Shown here: positions 1-8,168 of the stretch, in pieces
Position numbering within the stretch: position 1 is the first letter of the stretch
Layout of the letters: each line of letters begins with the position of its first letter
Origin: JTS-RE37 sp963756115
Lineage (GTDB): Bacteria > Bacteroidota > Bacteroidia > Flavobacteriales > Flavobacteriaceae
Assembly (NCBI GenBank): GCA_963756115.1
Contig: CAVWMN010000003.1
Span: 620,001 to 684,000, forward strand
Direction: 5' to 3'
Length of the DNA: 64,000 nt
Notes under the pieces: model-generated
What the model was told of the DNA's origin: nothing
The model's input: the letters and a program-made list of their open reading frames with translations, nothing else
The model's database searches: none
Program-made: the position numbers and the translations under genes

Positions 1-930
1 CAAAAGGGCGAATACCAACATGCCCTGGCGTATTACAAAAAAGCGAAGGAGATAGAAGAAAGTATTACCAATGAGGTGAATATCAGTTATGTAAATGATG
101 TGATCATACGGTATGATTCCCAGAAAAAGACCAATCAGATCGAAGTGCTTGCCAACCAAAACGAGATCGTTGAACTGAAACTGAGAAGGAACCAGAATAT
201 CTTATTGGTAAGCGCCCTGCTCCTGGCCTTGTTCACCCTTATACTCTATATCCTATACCGGCAGTATCAGTTAAAAAGCGATAAAAAAATGCTCACCCTG
301 GAACAAAGTATGCTGCGGAGCCAGATGAACCCCCATTTTCTATTCAATTCCCTGAATTCCATCAAGCTATATATTATCAACAACGAGCAAAAAAATGCCG
401 TACACTACCTCAATAAATTCTCCAAGCTCGTCCGGAAGATACTCGAAGCTTCCGACCTTAAGGAAATTCCTTTGGCAGAAGAGCTGGAAACCGTGGAATT
501 ATATATGAATATCGAAAACATTCGATTTTCCAATGAAATACTTTTTGATATAAAGGTGTGTGATGCGGTGGACCCACACCTTATTAAAATCCCATCCCTA
601 ATCCTGCAGCCCTTTCTGGAGAATGCCTTATGGCACGGACTATCATCCAAAGAAGGTGAGAAACAGATAGCGATACAGGTGACGCGCGAGAAAAGCGGTT
701 TTATTCAAATCGCCATAACGGACAATGGAATTGGAAGGGCAATGTCTGAAAAACTGAAGGAAAGCAAGGTCCTTAAGCGGAAGTCCGTCGGGATCGATAT
801 TACCAAGGAGCGGCTGGCAAATTTTTCCCGGGATTACCAGAATTCATTTGATGTGGAAATAAATGACCTCTATGATCAGCTGGGGAATTCGACCGGCACC
901 CGGGTCGTACTGCATATCCCCACTATCTGA
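1..930 (+). CDS. LytS/YehU-type sensor histidine kinase with TPRs (5' end cut)
   Basis: The reading frame is open from base 1, so the gene starts upstream of the window. The first visible codons read as part of a tetratricopeptide repeat (GEYQHALAYYKKAKEIEESI). A coiled stretch and one transmembrane helix (about nt 193-264) follow. Then comes a His_kinase domain (PF06580) with the phosphoacceptor histidine in NPHFLFN (His codon 334-336), the N-box (QPFLENALWHG) and an ATP-binding DNGIG motif. This is the usual flavobacterial layout: periplasmic TPRs, one membrane span, cytoplasmic LytS-like kinase. Such kinases normally pair with a LytTR response regulator, but the next gene is convergent and unrelated, so the partner is elsewhere or upstream. 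The 3' end overlaps the next gene by 8 bp, tail to tail. Confidence 0.9.
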   Translation, partial: QKGEYQHALAYYKKAKEIEESITNEVNISYVNDVIIRYDSQKKTNQIEVLANQNEIVELKLRRNQNILLVSALLLALFTLILYILYRQYQLKSDKKMLTLEQSMLRSQMNPHFLFNSLNSIKLYIINNEQKNAVHYLNKFSKLVRKILEASDLKEIPLAEELETVELYMNIENIRFSNEILFDIKVCDAVDPHLIKIPSLILQPFLENALWHGLSSKEGEKQIAIQVTREKSGFIQIAITDNGIGRAMSEKLKESKVLKRKSVGIDITKERLANFSRDYQNSFDVEINDLYDQLGNSTGTRVVLHIPTI

Positions 931-1492
931 TATGTTTGGCAGCTACCTTTTCCAAGGCTGCATACCACCCTTTCCCGAATTTCCGGATCAGTGCCTCCTT
1001 TACAAATTTGAATACGGGTACCTGTAGCTCAGTGCCCAGTGCACAGGCAGGGTCACAAATATGCCATTTATGGTAATTCACTGCAGTCAATTCCCTGTAT
1101 TCCTTTACACGTACCGGGTATAAATGGCAGGAAACCGGCTTTTTCCATTTTGTAGCGCCTTTGCTAAAAGCCTCTTCCAGTCCACATTTGACTACACCCG
1201 TATCCGAAAAGACAACATAGGCACACTCACTGTTGTTTACCAGTGGCGTTTCCCATTCGCCATCCTCTCCCTTTATAAACGCCCCCTGCTTTTCTATAGC
1301 TTCAATTCCTTCCGGCCGCAGGAAAGGCTTCACATCGCTATAAATAGCTACGAGGATCTCCGTTTCTTTTTCTTCCAGGGGCGCCCCTGCTTCCCCGTCG
1401 ACACAACAGGCGCCCTTGCATGCATGGAGATTGCATACGAAATCGGTATCGATTATCTCCTCAGACACTAAAGTTTTACCCAGTTGGAACAT
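923..1492 (-). CDS. DUF3109 family cysteine-rich protein
   Basis: About 189 residues, rich in conserved cysteines. The N-terminal cluster CNLHACKGACC is followed by single cysteines in CAYVVF, VKCGLE and SCHLYP and a late pair in HICDPAC. This matches DUF3109, whose cysteine spacing resembles the YkgJ-type zinc/iron-chelating family; metal binding is inferred and the function is unknown. I start it at the ATG giving MFQLGKTLVSEEI, as homologues begin there. An in-frame ATG two codons upstream (1498) is equally usable, while a longer frame to 1540 would run through the likely promoter. A TAnnTTTG box lies at 1511-1518 on this strand, which implies a very short leader. Confidence 0.85.
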   Translation of the reverse strand: MFQLGKTLVSEEIIDTDFVCNLHACKGACCVDGEAGAPLEEKETEILVAIYSDVKPFLRPEGIEAIEKQGAFIKGEDGEWETPLVNNSECAYVVFSDTGVVKCGLEEAFSKGATKWKKPVSCHLYPVRVKEYRELTAVNYHKWHICDPACALGTELQVPVFKFVKEALIRKFGKGWYAALEKVAAKHIR

Positions 1493-1510
1493 CCGCATTA
1501 TTTCAAACCG

Positions 1511-1518
1511 CAAAGATA
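1511..1518 (-). promoter_or_regulatory. -7 box (TATCTTTG) of the DUF3109 gene
   Basis: On the minus strand this reads TATCTTTG, a perfect match to the Bacteroidota -7 consensus TAnnTTTG, about 12-18 bp before the two candidate ATGs. I could not find a TTG at the usual -33 spacing. Confidence 0.45.
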
Positions 1519-1580
1519 CTTTTTTGCAGGCATCCACCACATTATTTTAAGAGTCCACCCTTAGAAATTGAATTTAGATG

Positions 1581-1588
1581 TACCTTTG
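1581..1588 (+). promoter_or_regulatory. -7 box (TACCTTTG) of marC
   Basis: TACCTTTG matches TAnnTTTG and ends 11 bp before the ATG of the MarC-family gene, so the transcript would have almost no leader. No convincing -33 TTG at the standard distance. Confidence 0.45.
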
Positions 1589-1599
1589 CCGGCTAATTT

Positions 1600-2184
1600 A
1601 TGGATATGACATTTAACTTTAATTTCAGGGAAATAGCATCTGCAAGTATGATCCTGTTTGCGGTTATTGATATTGTGGGCAGCATCCCTATTATCATCAG
1701 TTTAAAAAACAGGGTGGGCCGTATTCAATCCGGCAAGGCTACCATTGTTGCGGCCAGTATTATGGTGGCGTTTCTGTTCATCGGGGAGGAAATACTCAAG
1801 CTTATCGGGATCGATGTCAATTCCTTTGCGGTTGCCGGATCCTTTGTGCTTTTCTTCCTTGCCATTGAAATGATCCTGGGGGTGGTCCTTTACAAGGATG
1901 ATCAACCGGAAAGTGCTTCGGTCGTTCCCATCGCATTTCCGCTGATCGCCGGAGCAGGTACCATGACCTCCCTGTTGTCACTCAGGGCAGAATATCACGT
2001 TGAGAACATCATTATCGCTATCATCGTAAATGTTATATTTGTATATCTTGTTCTGAAGTCATCCGGGAAGATTGAACGCATACTGGGCAATAGCGGATTA
2101 AGCATCATCCGAAAGGTTTTCGGAGTGATCCTTATGGCCATCGCAGTCAAATTGTTCGCCACCAATATCAATCAGCTCTTCTAG
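1600..2184 (+). CDS. MarC/UPF0056 family integral membrane protein
   Basis: 194 residues, almost entirely hydrophobic, with about six predicted membrane helices: roughly 12-33, 47-65, 70-93, 108-125, 133-152 and 168-190. The N-terminal motif (FAVIDIVGSIPIIISL) and the AGAGTMTSLLSL stretch near residue 120 are typical of the MarC family (PF01914). MarC proteins lie in the inner membrane; the original link to multiple antibiotic resistance was withdrawn and the substrate is unknown. ATG at 1600 is chosen; a second ATG lies two codons later. A small two-helix membrane protein gene follows 46 bp downstream on the same strand. Confidence 0.88.
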   Translation: MDMTFNFNFREIASASMILFAVIDIVGSIPIIISLKNRVGRIQSGKATIVAASIMVAFLFIGEEILKLIGIDVNSFAVAGSFVLFFLAIEMILGVVLYKDDQPESASVVPIAFPLIAGAGTMTSLLSLRAEYHVENIIIAIIVNVIFVYLVLKSSGKIERILGNSGLSIIRKVFGVILMAIAVKLFATNINQLF

Positions 2185-2230
2185 GAAAAACCCCAGTCTG
2201 TCAAATGAAAACACATTTAAATCGTATGGA

Positions 2231-2434
2231 ATGAATAAGGCGGTTACCGTTATAGTACTCATTTTTGCAATAGGCCTGATCGCCTATAATACCACCCTGA
2301 TCGATTTTCAGGATCCTTTTAACGGCAACAGTATCATTGCGGTAATCGGTATTGTTGCCTCGTTGTGTGCCATCGTGCTGTTGCTGATATTTATCACCTC
2401 AAAAAAGATTGAGAAAAAAATAAAGGACGACTGA
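2231..2434 (+). CDS. Small two-helix membrane protein, unknown
   Basis: 67 residues with two clear membrane helices (about 5-25 and 35-56), separated by a short loop containing DFQDPFNGNS and followed by a strongly charged tail (KKIEKKIKDD). The positive tail suggests that both ends face the cytoplasm. Small proteins of this design are common in flavobacterial genomes without a known role. It lies 46 bp after marC on the same strand and may be cotranscribed. Its stop codon is inside a hairpin that could end the transcript. Confidence 0.7.
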   Translation: MNKAVTVIVLIFAIGLIAYNTTLIDFQDPFNGNSIIAVIGIVASLCAIVLLLIFITSKKIEKKIKDD

Positions 2435-2467
2435 ACTGTCCGGTAGCTTTACGGGAAGCTGTTCAGT
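2430..2467 (+). terminator. Hairpin after the small membrane gene
   Basis: The 7-bp arms ACTGAAC (2430-2436) and GTTCAGT (2461-2467) pair perfectly, with an inner 5-bp stem AGCTT (2445-2449) / AAGCT (2456-2460). The first arm overlaps the stop codon of the upstream gene. Only a short TTTA follows, so it is a weak terminator or a processing hairpin. Confidence 0.4.
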
Positions 2468-2486
2468 TTATGTACCTTTAAGGGAC

Positions 2487-3875
2487 ATGAGAATCCGTCA
2501 TATCCCGTTATTAGCATCGCTTCTTTTCCTGCAACCATGTTTTCCGCAGGCACCTTCCCTGGAAGTGGGAACAGTTTATGACTCCTTGCCTGTCAATGCC
2601 AGTTCTTCAGAAAATTTTGCACTCTACCTTCCGGGGGATTATACTGTACATGATCTTTCTGCCATCCTTTTTATTTTCGATCCGGCCGGGAGGGGAAAAA
2701 AGGGAGTCGAAAATTTTATAGAAGTGGCCGAAAAATACAAGTACATACTGGTATGTTCCAACCAGGTAAAAAATGGCCCCTATGAAACCAATCTGGCCCT
2801 GGTGGAGCGCCTATTTGACAAGGTATTTTCGCAATTCAATATCGACGACAAACAGATTTACACAGCCGGTTTTTCAGGGGGCTCCCGCCTGGCGGTAACA
2901 ATAGCCGTTCTCTCGGGTGCCATACAGGGAGTGGTTGGGTGCGGGGCTGGATTCTCCGGTAATACGATGTACCTCCCCACCCAGGCCAGTAGTTTTTCCT
3001 ATGCCGGGCTGGTAGGCGATCGCGATATGAATTATCAGGAAATGTTCAAGGCAACGCGATGGCTCTCCTCCATGGGCCTGCCGACTGAACTCTTTACGTA
3101 CGAGGATGACCATCAATGGCCACCACCGGAGCAACTGATGCGCGCGTTCGATTGGTTGGAACTGCAGGCATTCCAAAAAGGGGTCCGAAAGAAGGATGAG
3201 TATGTCATCCGCTCAACTTTTGAGAAGGCTGTCCGGATTGCCCTGCAGTTTGAAAGGGATGAAAAGATGGTACAGGCCGTAGTTGAATATGAAAGGATAC
3301 TGCGAAATTACCAGGAATATTATACCCTGGACACCTTAAATTCCAAGGTTCGGGTGTTGCAAAAAACAAAATCCTACAGGACAGGGATCCGGGACAGGGA
3401 ACGCGTTGCCTCTTTGGAAGACACCCTTTCCTCCCGGTATTTAAGAAAATTCAGGGCCGGGATGCGTGCCGGCACCGGAAACGATGATCTTACATGGTGG
3501 CAAAAACAAGTAGGGAAACTCGATATGGACTACGTCAACAGCGACCGGCCCTATTTGCAGCAAATGGGCACTCGTTTACGATATCAGTTATATGCCCTGG
3601 CAGTGGAATCCTTCGAAAACCAGGTTCGGAACACGGCACAGGAAAAAGCCATATACTGTGCCAGAATTTTAGTGTTGCAGGATCCTGATAACCCCTATTT
3701 TCATTTTATCGTGGCCAGGGGCTTTGCCGGGTTAAACTTAATCGATCAATCCCTGTCCCATCTGGAACTGGCAATAGCAAACGGGTGGGACGACCAGGCG
3801 GCCCTGGCCAATACAAAGGAGTTCCACAGGCTCAGGCAAAATCCAAGGTTCCGTGAGTTGTTGCTGAGAAATTGA
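2487..3875 (+). CDS. Secreted alpha/beta hydrolase with C-terminal TPR-like region
   Basis: 462 residues with an N-terminal signal peptide (hydrophobic 6-20). Residues 40-225 look like an esterase/polyhydroxybutyrate-depolymerase type alpha/beta hydrolase: nucleophile elbow GFSGG (Ser130), an acid candidate in VGDRD (Asp178 or Asp180) and a histidine in EDDHQWPP (His209). Residues about 230-460 are helical; the last 90 resemble tetratricopeptide repeats (RILVLQDPDNPYFHFIVARG). The substrate cannot be told. A TACCTTTA sequence (2472-2479), one base off the -7 consensus, lies 7 bp before the ATG. The gene converges on ctpA with a 19-bp gap. Confidence 0.75.
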   Translation: MRIRHIPLLASLLFLQPCFPQAPSLEVGTVYDSLPVNASSSENFALYLPGDYTVHDLSAILFIFDPAGRGKKGVENFIEVAEKYKYILVCSNQVKNGPYETNLALVERLFDKVFSQFNIDDKQIYTAGFSGGSRLAVTIAVLSGAIQGVVGCGAGFSGNTMYLPTQASSFSYAGLVGDRDMNYQEMFKATRWLSSMGLPTELFTYEDDHQWPPPEQLMRAFDWLELQAFQKGVRKKDEYVIRSTFEKAVRIALQFERDEKMVQAVVEYERILRNYQEYYTLDTLNSKVRVLQKTKSYRTGIRDRERVASLEDTLSSRYLRKFRAGMRAGTGNDDLTWWQKQVGKLDMDYVNSDRPYLQQMGTRLRYQLYALAVESFENQVRNTAQEKAIYCARILVLQDPDNPYFHFIVARGFAGLNLIDQSLSHLELAIANGWDDQAALANTKEFHRLRQNPRFRELLLRN

Positions 3876-3894
3876 GCTGTCTGATCAACAAAAT

Positions 3895-5514
3895 CTAATC
3901 CAGGATAGCGGGCCTTTTTACCTTCCGGCGCACAGCGGACGTATCCATCTCTACTACTTTTTTAAGCATTGGATCGGCTACTGCCCCGATCTGGGCCTGA
4001 AGGTTGGCCGAAAATAGTTGTTCCGCAAGTGCGGCTTTTAAATATAATTTCAATGTATCCTCATAATCATAAAAATTGAGCCGGATATTACTCGCAACCG
4101 AATAGTCGACAAATTTTTCGAAAAGAATGTCGTCGATCCTGAATTCCTTCACAAACTGTTGGCTGTTGTAATCATTGTACCGTTTCCGGTCTTCCTCAAG
4201 GTGATCGAAGATAAAGCGGGACAAGAATCCAAAACTCCTCAGGCTTTCGATCTCCTCTTCTTCATTGGTGCCGATGGGAACAAATACATCCGGTATGATC
4301 CCACCGCCACCATAGACCACCTTCCCCTTGGGGGTAGTGAATTTTAAGGAATCCATTACTTTAATGCTGTCCACTGAAACCAATTCCCCGCTGTGGTAGC
4401 GTTCGGTGAATTTCTGATAGTAATCCTTGGTACCGTTGTGGTAATCTTTCTGGATGGAACGCCCCGAAGGGGTATAATAACGGGATACGGTAAGCCGCAC
4501 TGCCGACCCGTCTCCCAATTCCATTTCCCGCTGTACCAACCCTTTGCCAAACGACCTTCGTCCTATAATGGTTCCTATATCATTGTCCTGCAGGGCTCCT
4601 GCAATGATCTCACTGGCAGATGCGGATCGCTCATTGATCAAAACATAGACCGGTTTGCCCTCAAAACTGCCTTTCCTGGTGGCATAACTCCTGTCTATTT
4701 TCCCTTTCTTATTCTTCGTAAACAGGATAAGCTTCCCGTCCTGCAGGAATTCATCCGCCAGCTGTTCTGCAATACCAAGGTACCCCCCCGGGTTATCCCT
4801 GAGGTCAAGCGTCAGCTTTCTGGCACCTTGTTTCCGCAAACTATTCAAAGCCGCCAAAAACTCATTGTATGTCGTTTCCGCAAAGCGGTTAACCTTGATA
4901 TAACCGATCTCCGGGGTCAGCATATAGTAAGACTCAACGCTTTTGATGGGGATATGGTCTCGTTTGACATTCACGCTGAACGACCTGTTTTCCGATTTGC
5001 GGTACACCTTAAGTTTTACCGAGGACCCTATTTTCCCCTTTAGTTTATTGACTACCTCATCACTGCGAAACCGTTGCCCGAAAAGGGTGTCCGTATCTGC
5101 CAGGAGGATGCGGTCACCGGCGCGGATGCCTTTGAGATAACTCGGTCCCTTTTCGATTGTCCTGATAACCGAAATGGTATCCTTGACCATATAAAAACTG
5201 ATCCCGATTCCAACAAAGTCTCCTTTCATGTTTTCAGAAACTTTTGCCATTTCATTCCTGGGAATATAAACCGAATGCGGATCTAGTTTATCGAGGATAT
5301 TATTGACTGTTATATCTACTATGCTGTCTGTGTTGATCTCATCTACATATTCATAATCGATATAATCGATAAGCCGGTTCAGCTTATCTTTTTTGGAATT
5401 TGTGGTAAAAAGTTTTTCGGGGCTGTCGTTGAAATGGAGTTTTCCCCCAACAAAAATACCCACGGCTAGTGCCAGGGCTATTATAGTGGGCAGTATATAG
5501 TAATATTTCTTCAT
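3895..5514 (-). CDS. S41 family C-terminal processing peptidase (CtpA/Prc-like)
   Basis: 539 residues from the ATG at 5514; a TTG at 5523 would add three residues. An N-terminal membrane anchor (residues 3-24) is followed by an S41 N-terminal region, a PDZ domain (about 95-175, with GDFVGIGISF and AGDRIL) and the peptidase core. Catalytic Ser299 lies in SASASEI and Lys324 in SFGKG, 25 residues apart as in D1 protease, so it should be an active Ser-Lys protease of the periplasm or inner-membrane face. A C-terminal helical extension of about 130 residues is typical of Bacteroidota members. The gene starts 15 bp after the dCMP deaminase stop and is probably cotranscribed with it. Confidence 0.93.
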   Translation of the reverse strand: MKKYYYILPTIIALALAVGIFVGGKLHFNDSPEKLFTTNSKKDKLNRLIDYIDYEYVDEINTDSIVDITVNNILDKLDPHSVYIPRNEMAKVSENMKGDFVGIGISFYMVKDTISVIRTIEKGPSYLKGIRAGDRILLADTDTLFGQRFRSDEVVNKLKGKIGSSVKLKVYRKSENRSFSVNVKRDHIPIKSVESYYMLTPEIGYIKVNRFAETTYNEFLAALNSLRKQGARKLTLDLRDNPGGYLGIAEQLADEFLQDGKLILFTKNKKGKIDRSYATRKGSFEGKPVYVLINERSASASEIIAGALQDNDIGTIIGRRSFGKGLVQREMELGDGSAVRLTVSRYYTPSGRSIQKDYHNGTKDYYQKFTERYHSGELVSVDSIKVMDSLKFTTPKGKVVYGGGGIIPDVFVPIGTNEEEEIESLRSFGFLSRFIFDHLEEDRKRYNDYNSQQFVKEFRIDDILFEKFVDYSVASNIRLNFYDYEDTLKLYLKAALAEQLFSANLQAQIGAVADPMLKKVVEMDTSAVRRKVKRPAILD

Positions 5515-5529
5515 GGGAATCAAGGCGGT

Positions 5530-5967
5530 TTATACCACATTTTCAATCACAGGCAGGAAGGCCAGGGACACGCCTGCCTTTTTCAGGAACTGTAACCCTG
5601 AATCATCTTTGTAAGCCACCTGGTATACAACACGTTTTATGCCAGACTGGTGGATCAGCTTACTGCATTCCCTGCAGGGCGACAAGGTTATATATAATGT
5701 GGCTCCTTCACAGGATTGGGTGGAGGATGCAACTTTGGAAATTGCGTTGGCTTCGGCATGCAACACATACCATTTTGTATAGCCTTCCTCATCCTCACAT
5801 TTATTTTCAAACCCTGTGGGGGTGCCATTGTACCCGTCCGATATGATCATCCTGTCGCGTACAATGATGGCCCCAACCTGCTTCCTTTTACAAAAAGACA
5901 GTTTGCCCCATTCATAGGCCATCCGCAGATAAGCCCTGTCATATTTTTCCTGTTTGCTTTCTTTCAC
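5530..5967 (-). CDS. dCMP deaminase (ComEB-like)
   Basis: 145 residues of the cytidine/deoxycytidylate deaminase family. The zinc site is complete: His70-Ala-Glu72 (HAEANA) and Cys98/Cys101 (SPCREC). The N-terminal lysine-rich segment and RKQVGAIIVRD are usual for deoxycytidylate deaminases, which turn dCMP into dUMP for dTTP synthesis. The start codon is GTG, since no ATG lies upstream before an in-frame stop. It precedes the S41 peptidase gene, a pair common in Flavobacteriia. Confidence 0.9.
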   Translation of the reverse strand: MKESKQEKYDRAYLRMAYEWGKLSFCKRKQVGAIIVRDRMIISDGYNGTPTGFENKCEDEEGYTKWYVLHAEANAISKVASSTQSCEGATLYITLSPCRECSKLIHQSGIKRVVYQVAYKDDSGLQFLKKAGVSLAFLPVIENVV

Positions 5968-6140
5968 CCGGGCAGTATCCTTTTATCGTTAAATTTTGGC
6001 AAAACACTAATATACCGGCTTTGCAAGAGCCCTCCAACCTAAAACGGTTAATTTTGTATTAAATCCGACATCCCGCAACTGTACCTATCGGATATTTCCC
6101 CCTTCCGGCATTCCTTCGTGGCCACGTATGTACACGGAGG

Positions 6141-6725
6141 CTACCATGGGATAGCCTCTATGAGCATTGGAAGGGTCAACAGTGCGATAACACCGGATCC
6201 CACCCCAATGAATACTGCCTTCCTGACGTGAAGGAAAGTCTCCGTTGCCAGGGCCAGGATCAGGACACCAAAAATAATAAGTACCTGGGAAATTTCAATC
6301 CCGGTTGCAAACCCGGTTAAGGGGATTGCCTTTTGGGCTTCCCCTGCCAGGAGCATATTGAAATAATTAGAAAACCCAAATCCATGGATCAGCCCAAAAA
6401 ATGCAGTGGATGCAAGCTGCCCTATCCAATTTTTGGCATCCGCCGCTTTCCTTAAATTGACAACGTTCAGGCCTGCAGTCAAAAGGATGGTGACCGGGAT
6501 TAAGAACTCGATAAGGTCCACGGCTACCCGTGCGATACCAAATACAGACAATGCAAGGGATACGCAATGCGCCAGTGTAAAGAGGGTAGCCAGCACCACG
6601 ATCTTTCTCCAGTTTTTAAAGGTAAAGGGTAGTGCAAGTGCGCACAGGAACAATACATGGTCCAGTGCACCGGGGTTGAGGACATGGTTCAGTCCCAGTT
6701 TACAATAGAACCAGAATTCAGCCAT
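6141..6725 (-). CDS. HupE/UreJ family membrane protein
   Basis: 194 residues with about six membrane helices and the family signatures GLNHVLNPGALDHVLFL (early residues) and GLIHGFGFSNY (about 119-129). HupE/UreJ proteins are thought to carry nickel or cobalt or to assist metalloenzyme maturation, but many Bacteroidota copies have no urease or hydrogenase next to them, as here. Metal transport is therefore only a family-level guess. The flanking genes, a TerB/DnaJ protein and dCMP deaminase, give no further hint. The ATG at 6725 is preceded by an A-rich stretch rather than a Shine-Dalgarno site. Confidence 0.85.
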   Translation of the reverse strand: MAEFWFYCKLGLNHVLNPGALDHVLFLCALALPFTFKNWRKIVVLATLFTLAHCVSLALSVFGIARVAVDLIEFLIPVTILLTAGLNVVNLRKAADAKNWIGQLASTAFFGLIHGFGFSNYFNMLLAGEAQKAIPLTGFATGIEISQVLIIFGVLILALATETFLHVRKAVFIGVGSGVIALLTLPMLIEAIPW

Positions 6726-6814
6726 ATTTCTTTTTTTTGCTGCCGGGAGTCAGGGGAGTCAGCCAGGCACAGACTAGGATTAAGATCGTGGAAGGGCTAA
6801 CCGGGGCTGCCGGT

Positions 6815-7546
6815 TTACAAACCTCTTTCCCCCTGTATTTCTTCATATGCCTTCTGAACCTGTTTGAATTTTTCCTCAGCCCCGTTCTTAATCGCTTCAT
6901 TCTCCGTATTCACCCTGTCCGGATGATACTTTTTGGCCATGGTACGGTATGCCCGCTTTACTTCGTCGTCCGTTGCAGTGCGCTCAATTTCCAGTATTTT
7001 ATAGGCATTGTCCGCAGATTGGACAAACATGGCCATGATGCTTTCAAAATCGCTCCTGCCCAATTTAAGGTATCCGGCTATTTCCCTAATTTTTTCTATT
7101 TCGGCCACGCTGACATTGCCGTCAGCCTTTGCGATCGCAAACAGGAAATGCAGTAATTGCAGTCTGACTTCATAGCGCGTCCGCATGTTCAGGAACTCGC
7201 AGATGCGGTCTGCGGAGATTTCCCTTTTTTTGATGACCTCATTAAATGTCCTGAAAATGGCATTGGAACGTTCTTTGCCATAGGTGCTCAGGAAGTATTG
7301 GCGTACATAGTCCAGTTCACGCTGGCTAACCTGCCCGTCGGCCTTGATCACGATGGAGCACAGGGACAGCAGGTTTAATTCGAAATCAGCAGGTGATACC
7401 TGCTGCCTTGTCATATCACGGAATATGGTTCTGGGGCCATCCCCCCGGCTGAAATTATCTATAAAACTTCCTATCACAAATCCGACAATAGCCCCCGGGA
7501 ACCGAAAAAGAAAATAGCCGAGCATCGCGGCAAACCATTTGATCAT
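6815..7546 (-). CDS. DjlA-like protein: TerB domain plus DnaJ domain
   Basis: 243 residues. A short hydrophobic N-terminal segment (about 5-30, glycine-rich as in DjlA) is followed by a TerB-like helical domain (about 55-165, with IVIKADGQVSQRELDYV and AIAKADGNVSVAEIEKI, two acidic repeats) and a C-terminal J domain with HPD at residues 209-211. The J domain should stimulate an Hsp70 (DnaK) ATPase, and the membrane segment would place this at the inner membrane. A TATCTTTG box lies at 7566-7573, some 20 bp before the ATG. It is followed, 89 bp on, by hupE on the same strand. Confidence 0.88.
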   Translation of the reverse strand: MIKWFAAMLGYFLFRFPGAIVGFVIGSFIDNFSRGDGPRTIFRDMTRQQVSPADFELNLLSLCSIVIKADGQVSQRELDYVRQYFLSTYGKERSNAIFRTFNEVIKKREISADRICEFLNMRTRYEVRLQLLHFLFAIAKADGNVSVAEIEKIREIAGYLKLGRSDFESIMAMFVQSADNAYKILEIERTATDDEVKRAYRTMAKKYHPDRVNTENEAIKNGAEEKFKQVQKAYEEIQGERGL

Positions 7547-7565
7547 AATGCGTTCAAAATTTTCG

Positions 7566-7573
7566 CAAAGATA
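7566..7573 (-). promoter_or_regulatory. -7 box (TATCTTTG) of the djlA-like gene
   Basis: The minus strand reads TATCTTTG, exact TAnnTTTG, 20 bp upstream of the ATG at 7546. Confidence 0.5.
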
Positions 7574-7616
7574 GGTTATTACGCCTGAAAATTACGACGG
7601 GTGGGAAGTTAAGCTT

Positions 7617-7649
7617 TTGCCTGTAAATGCGACAAATTGGTTATCTTTG
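7617..7649 (+). promoter_or_regulatory. Promoter of the bacilliredoxin gene (TTG-N22-TATCTTTG)
   Basis: TTG at 7617-7619 and TATCTTTG at 7642-7649, spaced by 22 bp, fit the Bacteroidota housekeeping promoter at the long end of its spacing range. The gap to the ATG at 7679 leaves a leader of about 25 nt. Confidence 0.55.
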
Positions 7650-7678
7650 TAGCATCTTAAAAATTTAAAGAAAAGACT

Positions 7679-8089
7679 ATGTACCCTGCAGAATTAGTAA
7701 AACCTATGAGAGAAGACCTGGCATCTGCCGGGTTCGAAGAATTATATACTGCCGAAGACGTTGAAAAGGCTGTCCATCAGCCTGGCACTACCCTCGTGGT
7801 AGTGAATTCAGTATGTGGATGTGCGGCGGCCAATGCACGGCCTGCTGCCAAATTGAGTTTGCAGCATTCCAAAAAACCGGATCATCTTATCACCGTCTTC
7901 GCGGGCGTTGATACAGAAGCCGTTGATGCTGCCAGGAACCTGATGGTACCGTTTCCACCATCTTCCCCAAGTATGGCCCTTTTCAAGGATGGTGAACTTG
8001 TACACATGATAGAACGGCACCATATTGAAGGAAGGCCTGCTGAGCTTATTGCTGAAAACCTAACGGAAGCCTATAACGAATTCTGTTGA
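7679..8089 (+). CDS. BrxA/BrxB family bacilliredoxin
   Basis: 136 residues of the YphP/YqiW family, with the CGC active site at residues 46-48 (VVNSVCGCAAANARPA). In Firmicutes these proteins remove bacillithiol from proteins. Many Bacteroidota carry both the protein and bacillithiol, so a de-bacillithiolation or general disulfide isomerase role is the best inference. The PPSSPSMALF stretch and the C-terminal helices match the family length. It has its own promoter and a terminator-like hairpin just after its end, so it looks monocistronic. Confidence 0.92.
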   Translation: MYPAELVKPMREDLASAGFEELYTAEDVEKAVHQPGTTLVVVNSVCGCAAANARPAAKLSLQHSKKPDHLITVFAGVDTEAVDAARNLMVPFPPSSPSMALFKDGELVHMIERHHIEGRPAELIAENLTEAYNEFC

Positions 8090-8133
8090 TCCGGCTCCCA
8101 GGACGGGATAATTTCAAAAGAATCAAAATAATG

Positions 8134-8160
8134 CCGCTCAGCAATGGGCGGTTTTTTATT
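8134..8160 (+). terminator. Intrinsic terminator after the bacilliredoxin gene
   Basis: CCGCTC (8134-8139) pairs with GGGCGG (8146-8151) with one G-T pair and a 6-nt loop, followed at once by TTTTTTATTTTT. The same T-rich tract contains the -7 box of the next gene. Confidence 0.65.
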
Positions 8161-8164
8161 TTTG
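8157..8164 (+). promoter_or_regulatory. -7 box (TATTTTTG) of plsC, very close to the ATG
   Basis: TATTTTTG is an exact TAnnTTTG box whose last base lies 4 bp before the ATG at 8169. Initiation at the usual distance would fall on or next to the ATG, so the mRNA would be leaderless or nearly so. Confidence 0.45.
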
Positions 8165-8168
8165 TGGT